From assembly GCA_964415675.1 (NCBI GenBank), contig CAYQBG010000002.1, positions 124,001 to 188,000 of the forward strand: a DNA stretch of 64,000 nucleotides. The letters run 5' to 3'. The DNA comes from UBA5336 sp964415675 (GTDB lineage: Bacteria > Pseudomonadota > Alphaproteobacteria > Caulobacterales > Hyphomonadaceae). Shown one piece after another: positions 35,113 through 43,280 of this stretch. Numbering within the stretch: the first letter of the stretch is position 1; each line of letters opens with the position of its first letter. The translations under genes were made by a program, and so were the position numbers. The notes beneath the pieces are model-generated. The model was not told where the DNA came from. It saw only the letters and a list, made by a program, of their open reading frames with translations, and ran no database searches.

Positions 35113-35966
35113 ATCTTTGCGAGTTCAACCGCAAGCGCAGCGCCAAAGAGCAGGGATGAGACCGAAGCTGTCAGCCAGATAAAAGCCAGAATCAGCGAGG
35201 CGAGCGCACCATAGATCGTGTCGAGGACAGAAAATTTGAGATAGAGTTGGAAGCCCCAGGTGATCAATAACCAGACGGCCGCCCCGACAGCGGCACCAAC
35301 AAGGCGCGCCCGCCCGCCATGCTGGCGCAATGACAGGGCAATCACGAGGTAGAATAACAGAAAACTGGCGACCCATTTGGTAATCCAGAGGGTCGATGCG
35401 GCCTGCGCGATGAGACCGGCAAACTCCGCCGCCGGTCCGCTCGCCTCGCGGATGGCAGTGAGAGTGAGTTGCGCCGCGCCCAGCCCCCAGACCAGCAGCA
35501 CAAGAAGCGTCGTCAGCAAGAGCGAGGTTGCCTGGAAACGAAGCATCCGGGTCTTCTGCTCACCGCCCGCGATCATCCTGATGCCCGTAATCGCCGCCTT
35601 GGCGCCGGCCGATGCGGTATACGCCACCAGAATGAAGGCGATGACAGCGCGAACCGTCAGCCCCTGCGGCGTAAGCTGCGAAATGATGCTGACATCTTCC
35701 TGGTTGAGGGGCGCGACATTGCTGGACAGGACCTGGCTGACGGAGCCCGCAATCTGATCGCTCATCTGGCCTGGCAGGATAGCAATGAGAACTGTCAGCG
35801 TCAGATAGATCAGCGGAAAGATCGAAAACAGGGCATAAAAGGCGATCCCGCCGGTCACGATGCGCACATTCGGGTGCGACATGCGCTGGATCGCACGCCA
35901 GACCGGCATCACCAGCCACCAGATCCAGAAAGCTCCTGGCTTTTCGTCGCGTTCAGTCATGGCCAT
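35091..35966 (-). CDS. YihY/BrkB family inner-membrane protein
   Basis: About 291 residues with six hydrophobic segments and the family signatures GGIAFYALFSIFPLIYLTLT, TASAGAKAAITGIRMIAGG and LIWLTASVSSLLFGAALAVE-like C-terminus. Often annotated as 'virulence factor BrkB' or (wrongly) RNase BN; the function is unknown. The start is uncertain between GTG 35972, ATG 35966 and ATG 35960. It overlaps the amidase gene convergently. Confidence 0.82.
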   Translation of the reverse strand: MAMTERDEKPGAFWIWWLVMPVWRAIQRMSHPNVRIVTGGIAFYALFSIFPLIYLTLTVLIAILPGQMSDQIAGSVSQVLSSNVAPLNQEDVSIISQLTPQGLTVRAVIAFILVAYTASAGAKAAITGIRMIAGGEQKTRMLRFQATSLLLTTLLVLLVWGLGAAQLTLTAIREASGPAAEFAGLIAQAASTLWITKWVASFLLFYLVIALSLRQHGGRARLVGAAVGAAVWLLITWGFQLYLKFSVLDTIYGALASLILAFIWLTASVSSLLFGAALAVELAKIQPRSTR

Positions 35967-36064
35967 CGGCACCGGTTTGTCCGCTCGTCTTCGCGCTTAA
36001 ACGGCCCCTTCGCATTTGGCCAGCCTCTGGCGCGACAAGCCCATCTCGATTATATCCCCGAGGT

Positions 36065-36436
36065 GACCAGGCGGCCGGGCAGCCGCTATTCCGGACCCCG
36101 CGTCCGGGATGGAGGAAAGTCCGGGCTCCACGGAGACAGGGCGGCGGGTAATGCCCGCCCGGCGTGAGCCGAGGGAAAGTGCCACAGAGAGCAGACCGCC
36201 CCTGATGTTTCAGGGGTAAGGGTGAAAGGGTGGGGTAAGAGCCCACCGCGGAGCCGGCAACGGTTCTGGCAAGGTAAACCCCGCCCGGAGCAAGACCAAG
36301 TAGGGGGTGCGTACGGCCTGTCTCCGGCCATGTGCCCCGGGTGTGTCGCTTGACGGTGCCCGGCAACGGGCATCGCAGAGGAATGGCTGCCCCTTCCGCA
36401 AGGGAGGACAGAACCCGGCTTACAGGCCGCCTGGTC
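36065..36436 (+). ncRNA. rnpB: RNase P RNA (M1-type, class A)
   Basis: A 12-bp terminal helix P1 pairs 36065-36076 with 36425-36436. Inside are the universally conserved blocks GAGGAAAGTCCGGGCTCC near the 5' side (36111-36128), AGAGGAATGGCTGCC, and ACAGAACCCGGCTTACAG before the 3' strand of P1. Length of about 372 bases is normal for class A. It is the catalytic RNA that trims tRNA 5' leaders. A TATATC box at 36051-36056 would start transcription at about 36063-36065, agreeing with P1. No protein gene overlaps it. Confidence 0.95.
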
Positions 36437-36503
36437 CAACCTTGATCGCGATGGTGCTTCGCTCCATCCCTTCATAAGTATTTGAAACAAGAGGAGCCGG
36501 CCC

Positions 36504-36734
36504 ATGGCCATGGATCGCGACACGCTGCAAGCCCATCTGGAAGAGGCTTTTCCAGATGCACAGATCACGCTCACCGATCTTGCCGGTGACAATGACCATT
36601 GGCAGGCCGAAATCGTCTCGTCCGCCTTTGCCGGCCTGAGCCGCGTCAAACAGCACCAGCTCGTTTACAGCGCATTGAAAGGCAAGATGGGTGGCGAGCT
36701 TCACGCGCTTGCCCTGAAGACCCGACCGGCCTGA
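36504..36734 (+). CDS. BolA/IbaG family protein
   Basis: A 76-residue protein beginning at ATG 36504 (a second ATG is at 36510), with GAGGAG 8 bases upstream. BolA fold features: LQAHLEEAFPDAQITLTDL, the DNDHWQAEIVSSAFAGLSRV loop containing a conserved histidine, and VKQHQLVYSALKGKMGGELH with the second histidine. Small BolA proteins bind [2Fe-2S] clusters with monothiol glutaredoxins. The usual neighbouring glutaredoxin gene is not here. Confidence 0.88.
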   Translation: MAMDRDTLQAHLEEAFPDAQITLTDLAGDNDHWQAEIVSSAFAGLSRVKQHQLVYSALKGKMGGELHALALKTRPA

Positions 36735-36744
36735 TTGCGCCGGG

Positions 36745-37689
36745 TCAGGCCTGGGCGGCGGGCGGCTGTTCAAGCGCGGACTCTTCCAGAAGAATCTCGC
36801 TGGCGGTGCATTCGAGATGGCCACCAAGATCGGTCATCGCAGCTGACAGGGGAGAGGTCGAGCGCCAGACAAGCGCGATCTGGCGCCGGGCCAGCGGGTG
36901 AGCAATCCGACGCAGTCTGAGACCAGGATCGCGCCGCGCTTCAGACACAGCATAAAGGCTCGGCAGAACCGCAATGCCGGCACCCGTCTCTGCCATCTGG
37001 CGGACGGCATCTAGACTCGTGCCCTCATAATCGGCCCGGACAATCGCACCGGCGGCTTCCGCCAGCGAGTGAATGATGGTGTTCAGTTTGTGGCCATAGC
37101 CAAGGGTCAGCAACCCGCGACCGGAAAGTTCGCCAAGCTCAACAGGACCGGCCGCGCGCGCAATCGGGTCATCCTCTGCCGCGCAGACCCAGAACCCTTC
37201 CTCGAACAAGGGCATTGACGGGCAGGTCGGGTGATCCGACGGTGTTGAAATCACGGTATCGAACCGGCCATCTTCGAGATGGACACCCAGATCGACGGTC
37301 CGCTGTTCGCTGACGAACAGGCGCAGTCGCGGAAAGGCCGCATGCAGTTTGCGCACCGCAGCCGGCAGCAGGTAGGGGCCGATTGTGGGCAGCACGCCAA
37401 GACGGATCAGCCCAGACAGTTCACCGGGATCACGCTGCGCCGAGGCTTTCAGGTCCTCGACATCTCGAAGGATCAGCCGGGCCCGGCGGACAATTTCCTC
37501 TCCCGCCGGTGTAAGCCTTGCGCCACCGCGCCCACGTTCCAACAGGATTGTCCCGAGCTCAGCTTCCATATCGGCAAGCTGCGTTGAAAGGCTTGGCTGG
37601 CTCACATTCATGCGGCTCGCAGCGTCACGAAATCGCCCGGTCTCGGCAACCGCGATCAAATACTGCATCTGACGAAGAGTGGGCCTCAT
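36745..37689 (-). CDS. OxyR-like LysR-family regulator lacking the redox cysteine pair
   Basis: A 314-residue protein with a LysR helix-turn-helix (RQMQYLIAVAETGRFRDAAS, VSQPSLSTQLADMEAELG) and an effector domain colinear with OxyR (GRGLLTLGYGHKLNTIIHSL). Where OxyR has GHCLRDHALSVC, this protein has GHKLNTIIHSLAEAAG, with neither cysteine. Two other cysteines occur earlier (TCPSMPLFEEGFWVC). It may be constitutive, sense another ligand, or use a different thiol pair. A near-consensus OxyR operator begins three bases upstream of its start codon. Convergent with bolA. Confidence 0.82.
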   Translation of the reverse strand: MRPTLRQMQYLIAVAETGRFRDAASRMNVSQPSLSTQLADMEAELGTILLERGRGGARLTPAGEEIVRRARLILRDVEDLKASAQRDPGELSGLIRLGVLPTIGPYLLPAAVRKLHAAFPRLRLFVSEQRTVDLGVHLEDGRFDTVISTPSDHPTCPSMPLFEEGFWVCAAEDDPIARAAGPVELGELSGRGLLTLGYGHKLNTIIHSLAEAAGAIVRADYEGTSLDAVRQMAETGAGIAVLPSLYAVSEARRDPGLRLRRIAHPLARRQIALVWRSTSPLSAAMTDLGGHLECTASEILLEESALEQPPAAQA

Positions 37690-37691
37690 AC

Positions 37692-37728
37692 ATAGCCTTA
37701 AGCTATCATCGTTTTAGAAAACGTCGAT
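37692..37728. promoter_or_regulatory. Near-consensus OxyR-type operator
   Basis: Tetramers ATAG (37692), CTAT (37703), TTAG (37714) and CGAT (37725) occur at exact 11-base spacing, matching 14 of 16 positions of the OxyR tandem motif ATAG-N7-CTAT-N7-ATAG-N7-CTAT. The site lies between the LysR regulator (start 37689) and the divergent small gene (start 37797), suggesting autoregulation of the former and activation of the latter by this protein or by the cysteine-containing OxyR. Confidence 0.65.
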
Positions 37729-37796
37729 TGGAACTATCTTTGAAACGGGCCCAGTTCAAGTGTCACAGCAGGCAGCAATGAAAAGGAGCCACTGAG

Positions 37797-38015
37797 ATGC
37801 GCTACGAATCCAAAGCCCGCGTCACCCACCGGCCCACCGCGAATGACGAAGCGACGATTCTCGGGCTGATTGACGAGGCATCTGCGCATCACCCCGTGAA
37901 CGCGATGGATGCGGACGGCGCGCAGGCGCGCCACGGCCATGCGCCTGACGCAGCCTTGCCGGCGAACCGTCGCCAGCGGCGCCGTCGGCGAGTTCGTCGC
38001 TACCAGCGTTTCTGA
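37797..38015 (+). CDS. Small protein of unknown function, divergent from the OxyR-like regulator
   Basis: A 72-residue reading frame with a strong AAAGGAG 9 bases before its ATG. The N-terminal half (MRYESKARVTHRPTANDEAT, then ILGLIDEASAHHPVNAMDAD) looks protein-like. The C-terminal third is extremely basic (NRRQRRRRRVRRYQRF), which may reflect a frameshift or a nucleic-acid-binding tail. No family recognised. The placement behind an OxyR-type operator suggests oxidative-stress induction. The next 237 bases to 38252 contain no gene I can support and could be the remnant of a longer original reading frame. Confidence 0.45.
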   Translation: MRYESKARVTHRPTANDEATILGLIDEASAHHPVNAMDADGAQARHGHAPDAALPANRRQRRRRRVRRYQRF

Positions 38016-38252
38016 TGAACCGGAACGAGGAGCTGCGAAGTTGATATCCGCATCGGACTTCAAGAACGTGTTTCCTGTTTGGCAAGAGCCATTGCGGACG
38101 CAAAAACCCGGCGGGCTTTGTCGCGCGAGCCTGAAACCGACCGGCCAGGAAGCGGGCGCGGAACAGGCGATCAATAACGACTGCCCCGAAGCGGGCTCAC
38201 GCGGCGGCCCAAGGGAGCAACCTAACCTCCAGCCCGCTGACAAGGTCGCCAA

Positions 38253-39416
38253 TCAGGCCGGGGCATCCGCCTTCGGAATGGGAAAGCGGGTCTGGCGAAC
38301 GGTTTCGCCGGCTTCGTCATGAATAGACAGGCTGATCTCACCTGAGCTCCAGTCGATGTCCACGGCGCCGAAATTCACCGGGGCATACCCCGCACCGATC
38401 TGGGCGCTGTCGCGCTCATCGCTTTTTTCGGCGAAGGAAAGGTTCAGCGATGAAGCGGTGAGCTCATGGACGGGGTAGTCCAGCACAGCATCATGGCGAT
38501 AGAGAAACGCTGTGTGGCGGTCGCCTGACACGAAGACCACACCATTTGCGCCCGTCCGATCGATCAGGCTGAACAGGCGATCGCGTTCGGTCGGCAGGTT
38601 GGACCAATGCTCAAATCCGTGCCCGTCAGATGTCAGCACCTGTATGGATGAGACGATGATCCGGACATCCGCAGGCTGCTGAAGCTGGTTTTCCAGCCAG
38701 GTCCACTGCGCCGCGCCCAGCATATCCTGCATCGCGGTTTCTGGCGCCGGAACATAGCGCTCCTTGCCTGTCGCGCCCCATTCATCCGTCGGTTCAAGGT
38801 CAGAACGGAACGACCGTGTGTCAAGCATGATCACCTGTACGCGCTGGCCTTGCGGCCCGAAACTGCGGGTATAATAAGTGCCTTCCCAGGCCCCGACATC
38901 CTCGTCTTCGAGGCCCCAGAAGACTTCATGGACACGTTCGGCTAGGCCGCGAAAGACGTAGTTTCCGCCAGCATCATTGGCGCCGTAGTCGTGATCGTCC
39001 CAGGCGACCATCATCGGGTGGGCGGCGCGCACAGCCTGAAACTCCGGACGCGCAGCAAGATCTGAGAAGGATTCGCGCAGCTCCATCAGGTCCGGGTCAT
39101 TGTTCACATAGGCGCGCCCGTCGCGGTCCCCATAGACATTGTCACCGACCATCAGGAAGAGGTCTCCCTCCTGGCCGGCAATGGTCTGGAGTACGGGGCT
39201 TTCGCGCTCCTCATCATTACACGAACCAACCAGGATCCGGGTGACCGGGGTATCGTCGGCAGGCAGTGGCACCCCTTCCGGCGCCCTTGGCAGCGCGCTG
39301 TCCGGGATCGTCGCATAATAGGCGTCGAGCGCCGCTTCTGGCGTGGGCGGCGCGATGACGGCGGTTTCGCAGGCAGCGATGGCGATCAGGGACGCGGCGG
39401 CAAGTGCGAGACGCAT
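38253..39416 (-). CDS. PhoD-like alkaline phosphatase/phosphodiesterase lipoprotein
   Basis: A 387-residue protein with a lipoprotein signal (LALAAASLIAIAAC). The PhoD-like metallophosphatase motifs are DLFLMVGDNVYGDRDGRA, VAWDDHDYGANDAGGNY and VFVSGDRHTAFLYRH. YYTRSFGPQGQRVQVIMLDT, then RSF, is the family's central block. It probably hydrolyses phosphodiesters or monoesters outside the cytoplasm, using Fe/Ca-type metals. Monocistronic. Confidence 0.85.
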   Translation of the reverse strand: MRLALAAASLIAIAACETAVIAPPTPEAALDAYYATIPDSALPRAPEGVPLPADDTPVTRILVGSCNDEERESPVLQTIAGQEGDLFLMVGDNVYGDRDGRAYVNNDPDLMELRESFSDLAARPEFQAVRAAHPMMVAWDDHDYGANDAGGNYVFRGLAERVHEVFWGLEDEDVGAWEGTYYTRSFGPQGQRVQVIMLDTRSFRSDLEPTDEWGATGKERYVPAPETAMQDMLGAAQWTWLENQLQQPADVRIIVSSIQVLTSDGHGFEHWSNLPTERDRLFSLIDRTGANGVVFVSGDRHTAFLYRHDAVLDYPVHELTASSLNLSFAEKSDERDSAQIGAGYAPVNFGAVDIDWSSGEISLSIHDEAGETVRQTRFPIPKADAPA

Positions 39417-39501
39417 GGGACAGCTCCTCCGGATTATTATTCTTGACCGGGCATAACTCTAACACCGCCTTGCGAAGGTTTCACGACGCAATCGGCGCCA
39501 A

Positions 39502-39972
39502 CTACCAGGTGCCGATATTCCCGGCACTCGCCCAGGGCTCTTTCGGCGGCAGGGAATCACCCTTTTGCAGCAGCTCAACGGATATGCCGTCCGGCGAGCG
39601 GACAAAGGCCATCCGCCCGTCGCGCGGCGGCCGATTGATGGTTACGCCGAGATCAGAAAGCCGCTCGACAGCCGTGTAAATATCATCGACCCGGTAAGCC
39701 AGATGGCCGAAATTGCGCCCGCCTGAATAGTCCTCAGGGTCCCAATTATACGTCATTTCGACCATGGGAAGGCCAGCAGGCAACCCGCCGCTCTCAGTAT
39801 CGATGCTGGCGCGGTTCATGTCATCCTCGCTGGCCAGGAAGACAAGAGTGAACCGCCCGCCTTCATTGTCGACCCGGCGTACTTCCTCAAGGCCAAGCCC
39901 ATCGCAGAAGAAACGGAGCGAGGCATCGATATCGCTGACCCGGATCATCGTATGCAGGTATTCTATACTCAT
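39502..39972 (-). CDS. Glyoxalase/bleomycin-resistance (VOC) family protein, lactoylglutathione lyase-like
   Basis: 156 residues from ATG 39972 (MSIEYLHTMIRVSDIDASLR). It carries the metal-binding pattern of glyoxalase I: His in YLHTMIRV, Glu in PMVEMTYNW, His in GRNFGHLAYRVDDI and Glu in DGISVELLQKGD. It would convert the methylglyoxal-glutathione hemithioacetal to lactoylglutathione. The ATG overlaps the upstream stop (ATGA, 39969-39972), so the pair is coupled. Confidence 0.88.
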   Translation of the reverse strand: MSIEYLHTMIRVSDIDASLRFFCDGLGLEEVRRVDNEGGRFTLVFLASEDDMNRASIDTESGGLPAGLPMVEMTYNWDPEDYSGGRNFGHLAYRVDDIYTAVERLSDLGVTINRPPRDGRMAFVRSPDGISVELLQKGDSLPPKEPWASAGNIGTW

Positions 39973-40454
39973 TGCGTCTCTCCATTCAGCTTGCGGACAA
40001 CATCCCTGAGATCGGGCTGAGGGTTCATGTGATAATGGCGCATGGCGAACCACAGGATTGCGATCATAACCAGCATGGAAAAGACAAAGAGCGCAAATGT
40101 ATGGATCAATGTGCCTGCCGCAGCGGGCGCATAGCGCCCGGTCAGCGTCCAGATTTCGTACCATGCTCGGGAAAAGACGCTCATCAGCGGCGGGATCGCG
40201 GCCGCGCTCGCCAAGGCGCCGAGAAAGAAATAGCCCATGGCCCGTGGACGTTCGGCACGCATATAACCCTTGTGAAAACTCTCTTCGTCAACATGGGGTT
40301 GTAGCTCGCCATAATCACGCTTGATGCGGTAAACCTCGCGAGACAGGTCTGCCGCCTGTTTCCATCTCAAGGCGATCAGCCCTGCCCAGCCTGTAAACAG
40401 AAGGGCCATGGAGGCGAGAACGCCTTCGATCGTGAAAAACGTATCAACATACAT
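39969..40454 (-). CDS. Membrane protein of unknown function, coupled to glyoxalase
   Basis: A 161-residue protein with three or four predicted membrane segments: IEGVLASMALLFTGWAGLIA, AMGYFFLGALASAAAIPPLM, and AAAGTLIHTFALFVFSMLVM running into IAILWFAM. A charged cytosolic loop lies between the first two (about residues 35-65). I do not recognise a family. It shares an ATGA overlap with the glyoxalase-like gene, so it is part of the same operon. Confidence 0.7.
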   Translation of the reverse strand: MYVDTFFTIEGVLASMALLFTGWAGLIALRWKQAADLSREVYRIKRDYGELQPHVDEESFHKGYMRAERPRAMGYFFLGALASAAAIPPLMSVFSRAWYEIWTLTGRYAPAAAGTLIHTFALFVFSMLVMIAILWFAMRHYHMNPQPDLRDVVRKLNGETQ

Positions 40455-40499
40455 CGGGCACCTGACTGGTCTTCGCTGACAGCGCCCCTTTGGCCCCCA

Positions 40500-41387
40500 T
40501 CAGGCAGAGTGGGCGACTTCATAGGCAAGCATGGCCCGTTTGCGAGCCACGCCCCAGTGATAATTATGCAGCCTGCCGTCCGACGCCAAGGCCCTGTGAC
40601 ACGGAATAAACCAGCTGAGCGGATTGGCGCCCACAGCGGCACCGACGGCGCGCGCCGCTTTTGGGTGTCCCGCTGCGTTTGCGAGCGCTCCATAAGTCCA
40701 GGTCTCACCGGCCGGAATCTCCAGAAGCGCACGCCAGATCTGCCGTCGAAACGGCGTGCCATACAGCACGACTGGCAGCGGTTTGTCATTCTCGAAAGCG
40801 TGCGCGGCCATCCTGCGGGCGGCGGCGTCATCTCGCTTTATCAAGGCCTTCGGATAGCGGGCGGTGAGGTTTGCAATCGCTTCGGATTCACTGCGCCCCT
40901 GATGCTCGAAGCCGGTGCGCGCGGGCGCGTTCTCGTCCACAAATCCCAGTGCGACGAGCCCGCGAGGACTCATGAGCCAGACCCCTTGCCCGAAAGGCGT
41001 TGGCGCGAGGCCGAGCACAAGGTCGGTATTCTCGCCGCCCTTCTTCGTCTCACCGGGGGTCAGCCCCTCATGCGCGATGAACAGGTCATGCAGACGCGAG
41101 GGGCCTGACAGCCCTGCTTCATAGGCAGCATCCATCACGCTCGCCCCGCCGCGCAACGCCTCGCCCGCAGCACCATGTGCCAGTGCCAGCTGGTACTGTT
41201 TCGGACTGATCCCCGCCCAGCGGCTGAACTCGCGCTGGAAATGCGTCGGCGACAGGCCCACAGCTGACGCGCAGGCGGCAAGGTCTGGCCTGTCGCGCCA
41301 TGTCTCGCCGAGATAGGCCAATGCCTCAGCCATCCGGTGATAGGCTGCAGCGCGCTCATCGAGGGGGGCATCCATCAGAATTCTCAT
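40500..41387 (-). CDS. AraC-type DNA-binding domain fused to O6-alkylguanine-DNA alkyltransferase (Ada C-terminal type)
   Basis: A 295-residue protein. Residues about 20-115 are an AraC double helix-turn-helix (ACASAVGLSPTHFQREFSRW). Residues about 130-290 are Ogt: the FRRQIWRALLEIPAGETWTY arginine-finger helix and NPLSWFIPCHRALASDGRLH with the alkyl-accepting cysteine in PCHR. It transfers methyl groups from O6-methylguanine to itself. The N-terminal zinc methylphosphotriester domain of E. coli Ada is missing, so autoregulation by that route is unlikely. Confidence 0.88.
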   Translation of the reverse strand: MRILMDAPLDERAAAYHRMAEALAYLGETWRDRPDLAACASAVGLSPTHFQREFSRWAGISPKQYQLALAHGAAGEALRGGASVMDAAYEAGLSGPSRLHDLFIAHEGLTPGETKKGGENTDLVLGLAPTPFGQGVWLMSPRGLVALGFVDENAPARTGFEHQGRSESEAIANLTARYPKALIKRDDAAARRMAAHAFENDKPLPVVLYGTPFRRQIWRALLEIPAGETWTYGALANAAGHPKAARAVGAAVGANPLSWFIPCHRALASDGRLHNYHWGVARKRAMLAYEVAHSA

Positions 41388-41441
41388 GGCCGCGAGAATG
41401 CCGCCATTGGCCGGAAGCCGCCACCCGCTTCTTGCGCAAGT

Positions 41442-43193
41442 CTATTGGGTCAGGCGCACCTGATCGAGATTGGCTGCGATCTTGTCATAGACGGCCAGGA
41501 GTTCGCTGCCCGTCGTCGCCTCGAAGTAATTTGCGCCCGTCGAGGCGCAATCCTGTAGCGTTGTCTTGCTGCTCGCTGGTGCGTTGAAAGCCACCGAGTA
41601 GATCTGGATTCCGTCAGCCTTCATGGCGTCGCACAAAGACGCGGCCTGGGCCCGCGAATTGCCAAGCCCGCTTTCATAATAGGTGTTGAAGGAGCCGTCG
41701 GTCATCAGGATCGCGAAACGGCTGACCTCTTCGGTGCCACCGTGTTCGGTGCGCCGGTTGAAGGGCCAGGCAGCAGACCAGTCTGGTGACAATGTGTACC
41801 AGCTCCAGGCAATTCCGAGATGGCCGGCCGTCCAGCCATCGGCATTGAGACTCGCGATCGCGTCCTTGAGAATGGTCTTGTTGTGGGTCAATGGCTCGAC
41901 CGCCGAGCGCGGGCAGGCGCTGGCCTTCGCGCCGACCGGATAGGTGACAGGCGAGACATTGGTGAAGGCCTGCGCGCCGGGCCGTTCCGTCACGCAGTTC
42001 AGCATGCCGATATTGGCCGCATGCGCGGCGCCAAGCACGCTCCAGTCATAGTCTGTGTAGGACAGAGACGCTGCATTCCAGTCCAGCGCCTGCCAGTCTG
42101 CGGCGGTCTGCGACGAGGTGCCCGAGCCGTCGATGCAGTCTGCGGGAACAGTTCCGCCATGGACATCTTCATAGGTGTAATCGGTGATGTTCCCGGTCTG
42201 TGCATAGGGGCAGCCGCTCCAGCAATTGGGTTCGCCATACTGGTAGCCGTCATTGTAATAGTAATAGAGATGCGTACTTGTGCGAACCGGGAACATCGAT
42301 TCCGGGAGGTGGTAAATGTCCCGACCGCCGCTGCTCCACTGGATGCAATTGTCAGCGCCGACGCCATTTTCGCCGCGGATCTCACATACATATGGAAATG
42401 TGTGACTGATCGGGACAGGATCGGTTGCGCTGGCGCAGGCAAAGAATTCTGGCGGCAGGGCACCGAGCCCGTTGTTTCCGGCAGCATCGATCAGATCGAA
42501 GGTTTCACTGGTTCCGCTGGTGACAAGTGCATCAACGAGCTTGTTCGGGTCCGCGCCTAGATTTTCGACCGTGTGGGCATATAGATCGGTGATACCGGTT
42601 GCGATATCGCCATAGGCGCCGGCATTCACAGCTGTCGAATAAGGCGCAAGCGAGATGCGCACATCGCCGCTGCCGCTCACCGGGATAAGCGTATCGATCA
42701 GCCTGTTGGCCGCCGATTGCAAGTCTGAGAGGCGCTGTCCGCGCATCGACCCGCTGACATCCAGCATCAGCGCGACCTCGACCTTGCCGCCATAAATGGC
42801 TGCTGCTTCGGGATCGAGATCCATCTCGTCGCGCCCGATCACTGCGGCAAATGTGAGCGGCATGGTGCAATCAGCCCTGCCGGTAATTTCGTGGGTCCTC
42901 GCATCTGCTGTGATCACGGGTGCATTGCAGGACGCCTTGATACCAAGTGTGGCGATATTGTCCGCAAACACGTTCGCGCCGGTCGCCGTCGCTTCCTCTT
43001 CAGTAGCACCACGCGTCATATCCGTCGCAGCCGCCAGGACCGCCAGATCAAGCGCCTCGCGGACATGTTGCTTGGCATTATTCCCACGCGCCAGATCGAC
43101 TGCGGACCCGACAAGAATCGTGATCGGCAAGGCCGCGACCGCGAAATACAGAGCGACATTCCCGCCTCGGGACCGCAGAAAGTGACGAAACAT
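41442..43193 (-). CDS. TadG-like pilus-assembly protein with von Willebrand factor A domain
   Basis: A 583-residue protein with an N-terminal TadE/TadG membrane anchor (GGNVALYFAVAALPITILVG), then a pseudopilin-like region. The VWA domain has the MIDAS motif VALMLDVSGSMRGQ (about residue 143) and the later FAILMTDGSFNTYYESG. Several Cys-containing loops (GEPNCWSGCPYAQ) lie in an insert. Such proteins are exported and often encoded near Tad/Flp pilus genes, but none of those genes is adjacent here. Monocistronic. Confidence 0.8.
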   Translation of the reverse strand: MFRHFLRSRGGNVALYFAVAALPITILVGSAVDLARGNNAKQHVREALDLAVLAAATDMTRGATEEEATATGANVFADNIATLGIKASCNAPVITADARTHEITGRADCTMPLTFAAVIGRDEMDLDPEAAAIYGGKVEVALMLDVSGSMRGQRLSDLQSAANRLIDTLIPVSGSGDVRISLAPYSTAVNAGAYGDIATGITDLYAHTVENLGADPNKLVDALVTSGTSETFDLIDAAGNNGLGALPPEFFACASATDPVPISHTFPYVCEIRGENGVGADNCIQWSSGGRDIYHLPESMFPVRTSTHLYYYYNDGYQYGEPNCWSGCPYAQTGNITDYTYEDVHGGTVPADCIDGSGTSSQTAADWQALDWNAASLSYTDYDWSVLGAAHAANIGMLNCVTERPGAQAFTNVSPVTYPVGAKASACPRSAVEPLTHNKTILKDAIASLNADGWTAGHLGIAWSWYTLSPDWSAAWPFNRRTEHGGTEEVSRFAILMTDGSFNTYYESGLGNSRAQAASLCDAMKADGIQIYSVAFNAPASSKTTLQDCASTGANYFEATTGSELLAVYDKIAANLDQVRLTQ

Positions 43194-43280
43194 GCAGGCA
43201 CTCCAAAAGGACAGGACCTGCAGAGGACTATCCCATCAGTGTCTAGGAGCCGTCGCCGGGAAACGTTGAATTTTCACGAT

